Source: Actinomycetes bacterium (GTDB taxonomy: Bacteria; Actinomycetota; Thermoleophilia; RBG-16-64-13). Taken from it: a stretch of DNA of 11,125 nt. The translations under genes were made by a program, and so were the position numbers. This document shows, one piece after another, positions 7,282 through 11,125 of this stretch. The stretch's first letter is position 1. Each line of letters starts with the position of its first letter. Where the stretch lies: the NCBI GenBank assembly GCA_021815245.1, contig JAKAHF010000024.1, forward strand, positions 1 to 11,125, given 5' to 3'. The notes beneath the pieces are model-generated. The model did not search any database and was not told where the DNA came from. It saw only the letters and a program-made list of their open reading frames with translations.

Positions 7282-7298
7282 TGCAGTACCCCCTGCAA
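7281..7298 (-). promoter_or_regulatory. Ribosome-binding site of the oxidase within a small inverted repeat
   Basis: Read on the minus strand, TTGCAG-GGGGTA-CTGCAA precedes the oxidase start, with the final A being the first base of the ATG. The Shine-Dalgarno AGGGGG overlaps the first arm and the loop, about 7 nt from the start codon. The site supports ATG 7281 over the upstream in-frame ATG at 7359. The 6-bp stem might modestly tune translation. Confidence 0.45.
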
Positions 7299-7378
7299 AT
7301 GAATGATTTCGGTAACAACAACGGTGCGAACTCTCACAGAATGACTTCGGACTTTCCACAACAGAAGAATGATGCGCA

Positions 7379-7403
7379 CTTGTGGTCCCTCTCGTTCCAC
7401 AAG
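7379..7403. promoter_or_regulatory. Inverted repeat CTTGTGG-N11-CCACAAG, candidate operator
   Basis: Perfect 7-bp arms, CTTGTGG (7379-7385) and CCACAAG (7397-7403), are separated by 11 bp. A third half-site, TTCCACAA (7354-7361), repeats the right arm's TTCCACAA (7395-7402) as a direct repeat. The arrangement fits a dimeric regulator site near the oxidase promoter. It could alternatively form a hairpin in the oxidase 5' untranslated region. Confidence 0.4.
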
Positions 7404-7467
7404 ATCCCCTGCGTATCGCGGGTGCCGGATTGACTGAACCGACCGACAGTATCTTTTGTGAAGTCGG

Positions 7468-7487
7468 AATTAACGATATCCTAAATT
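7468..7487. promoter_or_regulatory. 20-bp imperfect palindrome centred on GATATC, candidate operator
   Basis: AATTAACGATATCCTAAATT pairs at eight of ten half-positions around its centre. It overlaps the best -10-like sequence (TATCCT, 7477-7482) and lies 33 bp before the TTG start of permease 1, so a repressor bound here could block transcription of the operon. The cognate regulator is not in this window. Confidence 0.4.
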
Positions 7488-7504
7488 GCTAACGGAAGCA
7501 ACAT

Positions 7505-7510
7505 GGAGGG
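7505..7510 (+). promoter_or_regulatory. Shine-Dalgarno site deciding the TTG start of permease 1
   Basis: GGAGGG lies 9 nt upstream of the TTG at 7520. No better ATG or GTG in frame is available near the first membrane segment. The ATG at 7503 that contains the start of this motif is in a different frame. Confidence 0.6.
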
Positions 7511-7519
7511 ACGAAGCAC

Positions 7520-8713
7520 TTGCGCGGTTCGAGGTTGGTCTACCAAAACTTCGCACGCGGTCCGATCCGGTCGATGGCCCTGGGTTTCTGCGCCCTGCTC
7601 GTCGCGGCCTTCTGTTTGTCGGTGGCAGTGATAACCGATGGGGCGTCGTCGAGTCTCGCGACCGCCGAGGAGCGATACGGCGCCGACCTCGTCGTCTTCG
7701 CTGAAGGCGCCGACCGCGACGCCCAAGGCGCGCTGCTCATGGGTGTGCCGGTTCGATCGTGGATGCCGGCTGATGCCGTCGCCGCCGTTGCCGCGGTGCC
7801 GGGAGTCGCCATCGCGTCACCTCAGCTCTACCTGGCGACGATCACGGGCTCGCCATTCTCCGCCGACTCCATGATGGTCGTCGTCGCGATCGATCCCACG
7901 ACCGACTTCACGCTGGCTCCTTGGTCGACCGGGGCGAAGGTCGGCGGATTGACCGGGCGCGAGGCGATCGGCGGGACCTCGATCGCGCATACCAGACCGA
8001 ACGAGCCGATCACGGTCTACGGGTACGAGCTGACGCTGATCGACACCCTCCAGCCTACAGCCACAGCCGTCGACCATACGCTCTTCGTGACCTTCGACAC
8101 GGCTGCCGACATGCTCGAACGCACAGCCCTACAGACCGAGCAGAGCCTCACGATCCCCCCCGGCAGCGTGTCGGCCATCCTCGTGCGCACCGCCCCGGGG
8201 TTCGACGCGGCCGAGGTCGCCGACGCCATCTCCGCGAGCGTCCCCGAGACCAGCCCGGTCACCCGACCCGACCTGTTCGGCTCGTTCAAGGACCAGATGC
8301 GCGGGCGTCAAGTCGTGATGCTCGCTATTCTCGTGGTCGTGCTCGCCCTGTCGCTCGGAGTCATCGTCCTCATCTTCTCGATGGTGGTCAACGAGCGCAG
8401 ACGCGAGATCGGAGTGCTGCGAGCTCTGGGGGCGACGCAGGCGATGGCGCTGAGGTCGCTGCTCGTGTGGGTGGCAGTGCTCTCGTTCCTGGGCGCGATC
8501 GTCGGCCTGGTGCTTTCGAGCCTCTTGCTATGGCTACTGCGCAACAACCTCTCCGAGGCCTTTGGCTTCCCCTTCGCCCTGCCGCCGGCAGGAACCCTGC
8601 TGGTTTTCGCGGTGATCGGCCTCGTCGCCGCCCTCGTGGGCGTGCTTGCGGCATCGTTTGGCACGGCGTACCGTGTTACGTGCCAAGACCCATCTCTATC
8701 AATGCGGGAATGA
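7520..8713 (+). CDS. FtsX/MacB-like ABC transporter permease 1
   Basis: This 397-aa permease has the four-TM MacB/FtsX topology. TM1 lies at residues about 17-39, a ~220-residue extracytoplasmic domain spans 40-262, and TM2-4 lie at about 264-290, 312-342 and 357-383. The diagnostic NERRREIGVLRALGAT motif after TM2 (291-306) is the cytoplasmic coupling segment that contacts the ATPase. The start is TTG, supported by GGAGGG 9 nt upstream. It is the first gene of a four-gene operon, followed after 10 nt by the DUF4418 gene. It aligns colinearly with permease 2, which has the same length; shared landmarks include GALLMG, IASPQLYL, the DPxTDFT segment, LFGSF and AFGFPF. The two probably form a heterodimeric transmembrane unit. 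MacB-type systems are mechanotransducers or exporters acting on extracytoplasmic substrates; the substrate here is unknown. Confidence 0.9.
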   Translation: MRGSRLVYQNFARGPIRSMALGFCALLVAAFCLSVAVITDGASSSLATAEERYGADLVVFAEGADRDAQGALLMGVPVRSWMPADAVAAVAAVPGVAIASPQLYLATITGSPFSADSMMVVVAIDPTTDFTLAPWSTGAKVGGLTGREAIGGTSIAHTRPNEPITVYGYELTLIDTLQPTATAVDHTLFVTFDTAADMLERTALQTEQSLTIPPGSVSAILVRTAPGFDAAEVADAISASVPETSPVTRPDLFGSFKDQMRGRQVVMLAILVVVLALSLGVIVLIFSMVVNERRREIGVLRALGATQAMALRSLLVWVAVLSFLGAIVGLVLSSLLLWLLRNNLSEAFGFPFALPPAGTLLVFAVIGLVAALVGVLAASFGTAYRVTCQDPSLSMRE

Positions 8714-8723
8714 GGGAGGCTAC

Positions 8724-9140
8724 ATGATCCGGATCCTGGCAATCATCCTCGTGGTGCTCGCCATCATCACCATCGTTGTCCCACAATTCACCAACTGCTC
8801 GGCCGATGGAAGGATGCTCACGCTCGAGAACGGCAAGCAGGTGGCCATGAAGTGCACATGGACCGCGCGGGCCGAGCTGACGACCGGCATCCCGCTGTTG
8901 GTGCTCGGCATGCTCATGGCGGTGTGGCCACGCAAGGATTCGACCAGAGTCCTCTCCGCACTCGCCGCGGTCTTTGGCGTTCTCACCCTCCTGCTCCCCA
9001 CCAGCTTGATAGGAGTGTGCATGTCCGCCGACATGGACTGCAACGCCATCATGAAACCGACCATGATCGTGGTCGGCATCCTCACCATCCTCGTGGCGCT
9101 GACGGCCCTCGTGCTCAACGAGCGCAAGACGGCTCAGTGA
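8724..9140 (+). CDS. DUF4418 family four-TM membrane protein
   Basis: This 138-aa integral membrane protein has TM segments at residues about 3-20, 53-68, 77-95 and 112-131. It resembles DUF4418 proteins, including the characteristic MKCxWTxRAEL segment (42-52). Four cysteines (25, 44, 99, 106) lie in the TM1-TM2 and TM3-TM4 loops, which face the same side of the membrane, predicted outside. They could form disulfides or a metal site. The frame is open upstream to 8646 inside permease 1. ATG 8724 is chosen because GAGGGAGG lies just before it and it starts the first TM. The gene sits 10 nt after permease 1 and 13 nt before permease 2, so it is most likely an accessory subunit of this ABC system. 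The biochemical role of DUF4418 is not known to me. Confidence 0.85.
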   Translation: MIRILAIILVVLAIITIVVPQFTNCSADGRMLTLENGKQVAMKCTWTARAELTTGIPLLVLGMLMAVWPRKDSTRVLSALAAVFGVLTLLLPTSLIGVCMSADMDCNAIMKPTMIVVGILTILVALTALVLNERKTAQ

Positions 9141-9153
9141 CGCCGCTCGCGGC

Positions 9154-10347
9154 GTGAGACTCACCTCGCTGACGCTGCGTGAGGTCTCCGGCAACGCGTT
9201 CCGGAGCTTCGCCATCATCGCCTGCGCGTTTCTGGTGGGCGGTTTCGCGTTGGCCACGATCCTGCTTGCCCACGGCGCCGACCAGAGCGTGCAGCTCACC
9301 CAGAAACGCCTGGGCGCCGACATCCTCGTCGTGCCGGCGGGCAACGAGCGCAAGGTCGAGGGAGCGTTGCTCATGGGCTCCACGGCGCAGATCCGCATGC
9401 CGCGCGCCAATCTGGATATGGTGCGGGCCGTCCCCGGCGTGGAGATAGCCTCTCCGCAGCTCTATCTCATGTCGATGTCGAACTCGAGCTGCTGCTCGGT
9501 GCCCGACATGTTCATGGTGGCCTACGACCCTGCCACCGACTTCACGGTGGAGCCGTTTCTCAGGGAGCAGTTGGGTAGGGAACTCGCCCTCGGCGAGTCG
9601 ATCGGGGGTACGCACATCTTCATTCCCGAAGGGGCGGAAACGATCACGCTCTATGGCTATGACGTGAGCCTCGACGGCAACCTCGAGCCCACCGGCTCCA
9701 ATCTCGACGCCACCATCTTCTTCACGTTCGATACCGCGTACGAGATGGCGCGCATCTCGGCGACGAAGGCCGCGAAGTTGCTCTACGCGTCACCCGACCA
9801 GATCTCGTCGATCTTGGTGCGTGTCGGCAAGGGTTTTGAGCCACGGCAGGTGGCAAACAACATCGTCGCGAGCGTTCCCGGCGTGAGCGCCATCACAAGA
9901 CCAGAGCTCTTTGGGTCGTTCAGAGAGCAGATGGACGGTCAGCAAACGGTCATGCTGGCGATTCTCGGCATCATCCTCGCGCTGTCACTGGCCGTCATCG
10001 TGCTCGTTTTCGCGACGCTCGTGCACGAGAGGCGGCGCGAGATCGGGGTGCTGCGTGCTCTGGGGGCGACCCAGGGAGAGGTTCTTCGGGCATTGCTCGG
10101 TTCGGCCCTGGTGCTTGCCTCGATCGGCGCCGTAGCGGGCATCGTGCTTGCCTCACTGGTGCTGTTCTTCTACCGCAACGCCCTGACCAACGCTTTCGGC
10201 TTTCCGTTCTTGTTCCCCTCGGCCGGAAGCCTCACCCTGCAGATAGTCATTGGGCTTGCGATCGCGCTCGGTGGCGCGCTCGCGGCGGCCTTCGTTCCGG
10301 CATATCGCATCAGCCGCCAGGACTCAGCCGTGGCGATGAGGGAGTGA
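9154..10347 (+). CDS. FtsX/MacB-like ABC transporter permease 2
   Basis: This 397-aa paralogue of permease 1 has TM1 at about 17-39, an extracytoplasmic domain at 40-262 and TM2-4 near 264-290, 312-340 and 359-381. HERRREIGVLRALGAT (291-306) is the FtsX-family coupling motif. The two permeases line up essentially without gaps across the length and look roughly half identical by eye, indicating tandem duplication and divergence. A distinctive feature is an adjacent cysteine pair, SSCCSVP (Cys 113-114), in the extracytoplasmic domain, where permease 1 has Phe-Ser. The start is GTG at 9154, 13 nt after the DUF4418 stop. No good Shine-Dalgarno is visible, so translation may be coupled to the upstream gene. 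The stop lies 2 nt before the ATPase ATG. Confidence 0.9.
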   Translation: MRLTSLTLREVSGNAFRSFAIIACAFLVGGFALATILLAHGADQSVQLTQKRLGADILVVPAGNERKVEGALLMGSTAQIRMPRANLDMVRAVPGVEIASPQLYLMSMSNSSCCSVPDMFMVAYDPATDFTVEPFLREQLGRELALGESIGGTHIFIPEGAETITLYGYDVSLDGNLEPTGSNLDATIFFTFDTAYEMARISATKAAKLLYASPDQISSILVRVGKGFEPRQVANNIVASVPGVSAITRPELFGSFREQMDGQQTVMLAILGIILALSLAVIVLVFATLVHERRREIGVLRALGATQGEVLRALLGSALVLASIGAVAGIVLASLVLFFYRNALTNAFGFPFLFPSAGSLTLQIVIGLAIALGGALAAAFVPAYRISRQDSAVAMRE

Positions 10348-10349
10348 CG

Positions 10350-11036
10350 ATGATAGAGCTGCGAGAGGTCACAAAGACCTACCTGGGGCAGGGTCACTGC
10401 CCCGCGGTCACCGCCCTCGACCGTGTGAGCCTCACCGTCGAACGCGGTGAGTTCCTCGTCATCACCGGACGGTCGGGCTCGGGCAAGACCACGCTCCTCA
10501 ACCTCGCGGCCGGTCTGGCTCGACCCACATCGGGCGGGATCCTTCTCGCCGGCGAGGATCTGTGGAAGCTAACCGACGTGCAGCGATCGCGTTTGCGCAA
10601 CCACAAGCTCGGATTCGTTTTCCAGTTTCCGAGTCTTCTGCCGGCCCTTACCGTGCTCGAGAACGTGATCTTGCCCCAGTCGCTGGGCGGGCGCGGCACG
10701 GGCCGCACCGACGCGGAGCGCCGCAGCCGCGCCGAGGGACTCCTCGACCTGGTCGGCCTCTGCGACAAGCTGTCGTCGTTTCCCCGTCAGCTCTCGGCAG
10801 GACAGCAGCAACGTGCCGTAATAGCCCGCGCTCTGGTGAACGACCCCGAGATCCTGTTCGCCGACGAACCGAGCAGCGACCTCGATGAGCAGACCGAGCA
10901 GGAGATCATGCAACTCTTCACCGACATCCACCGCGAGCGCGGCGTGACGGTGGTCATGGTGACCCACACCACACTGTTGGTGCGGCACGGCACAAGGGCG
11001 CTGGAGATGGCGGCAGGCAGGATAGTCGAGAAGTAG
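10350..11036 (+). CDS. MacB/LolD-type ABC transporter ATP-binding protein
   Basis: This 228-aa cytosolic ATPase energises the two preceding FtsX-like permeases. All nucleotide-binding motifs are present: Walker A GRSGSGKTT (40-48), Q-loop Gln92 in FQFPSLLP, signature LSAGQQQR (148-155; Ala replaces the first Gly of LSGGQ), Walker B ILFADEP (168-174) with catalytic Glu173, D-loop SSDLD (175-179) and switch His206 in VTHT. The length and the MIELREVTKTY opening are typical of the MacB/LolD/FtsE-like group. The frame can begin at a GTG (10344) overlapping the permease stop, but AGGGAG lies immediately before that GTG and is spaced 6 nt from ATG 10350, so 10350 is preferred. It is the last gene of the operon; the window ends before any clear further gene. 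Confidence 0.93.
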   Translation: MIELREVTKTYLGQGHCPAVTALDRVSLTVERGEFLVITGRSGSGKTTLLNLAAGLARPTSGGILLAGEDLWKLTDVQRSRLRNHKLGFVFQFPSLLPALTVLENVILPQSLGGRGTGRTDAERRSRAEGLLDLVGLCDKLSSFPRQLSAGQQQRAVIARALVNDPEILFADEPSSDLDEQTEQEIMQLFTDIHRERGVTVVMVTHTTLLVRHGTRALEMAAGRIVEK

Positions 11037-11125
11037 CGCACCCGGAGCGAAGCCCAAGGCCGAGCGAATGCGACGGCCTGCCGCTGAAGCCCCCCTCCTT
11101 GGCCGAGCGAATGCGAAGGCCCGAC
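11037..11125. repeat. Non-coding tail with a 16-bp direct repeat
   Basis: GGCCGAGCGAATGCGA occurs at 11058-11073 and again at 11101-11116, 43 bp apart in the same orientation. A related GAGCGAAGCCC lies at 11045-11055. The first copy is flanked by AGGCCG and CGGCCT arms (11057-11062 and 11074-11079) that can form a short hairpin; the second has only GGCC arms. It may be an extragenic repeat family continuing beyond the window, possibly with a role in transcript ending. No T-tract is visible. Confidence 0.55.

Larger units (their letters stand above)
7282..7519. promoter_or_regulatory. Divergent intergenic region between oxidase and ABC operon
   Basis: This 238-bp gene-free stretch is clearly more AT-rich than the flanks, especially 7441-7500. 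It must hold the oxidase promoter (minus) and the ABC-operon promoter (plus). A weak plus-strand candidate is TATCCT (7477-7482) with TTTTGT 17 bp upstream. A weak minus-strand candidate is TTGCTT and TATCGT with a 17-bp spacer, in the same AT-rich patch. Two dyads listed separately lie here. No convincing small ORF or RNA gene is seen. Confidence 0.55.

Noticed and set aside
7282..7359. N-terminal extension of the oxidase to the ATG at 7359
   Set aside because: The extra 26 residues are polar and Cys/His/Ser-containing and precede a normal signal peptide. The ribosome-binding site lies before the internal ATG at 7281.
8646..8723. N-terminal extension of the DUF4418 protein into permease 1
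   Set aside because: The start at 8646 would overlap the permease gene by 68 bp in another frame. GAGGGAGG just before 8724 and the immediate TM segment mark the real start.
7921..8727. Plus-strand open frame of 268 codons overlapping permease 1
   Set aside because: It is a +2 shadow of the permease; the translation is Arg/Pro-rich and lacks membrane segments.

Overview
The window comes from a high-GC bacterial chromosome (about two thirds G+C by eye, dense coding, many GTG/TTG starts). The gene content (a lone Asp23/Gls24-family protein, a DUF4418 protein inside an ABC operon, and a very large multicopper oxidase with a fibronectin tail) would fit an anaerobic or facultative actinomycete such as a Coriobacteriia-like lineage. 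That placement is a low-confidence guess, because no rRNA or other phylogenetic marker is present.

Left part (1-2930). The window opens inside or at the start of an Ala/Pro-rich protein with a C-terminal HEAT-like helical region. It converges, with only 4 bp between stops, on an inositol-monophosphatase-family gene (minus strand) whose motifs resemble the archaeal-type IMPase/FBPase group. Divergent from that gene, across about 31 bp, lies a membrane-anchored YaeI/YkuE-type metallophosphoesterase. It overlaps an Asp23/Gls24-family gene by 4 bp (ATGA). A strong GC-rich hairpin then separates this group from the convergent gene that follows, probably as a bidirectional terminator.

Centre (2962-7281, minus strand). 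One very large exported multicopper oxidase (1439 aa) fills this region. It has all four copper-ligand motifs, a Gly/Thr-rich 'GxGY' repeat insertion in its middle, and four C-terminal fibronectin type III domains. It may be an extracytoplasmic metal or phenolic oxidase.

Right part (7282-11036, plus strand). A 238-bp AT-richer divergent intergenic region carries two dyad-symmetric candidate operators. It is followed by a tightly packed four-gene operon: FtsX/MacB-like permease 1, a four-TM DUF4418 protein, FtsX/MacB-like permease 2, and a MacB/LolD-type ABC ATPase. The two permeases are equal-length paralogues. The layout of two FtsX-like permeases plus an ATPase recalls the ABC module that accompanies FTR1-P19 iron systems in Campylobacter. 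Here the module carries clustered extracytoplasmic cysteines in DUF4418 and permease 2, and it lies divergent from a copper oxidase. An extracytoplasmic metal or redox-handling function is therefore a reasonable but unproven hypothesis. The window ends in non-coding DNA with a 16-bp direct repeat that may begin a repeat array.
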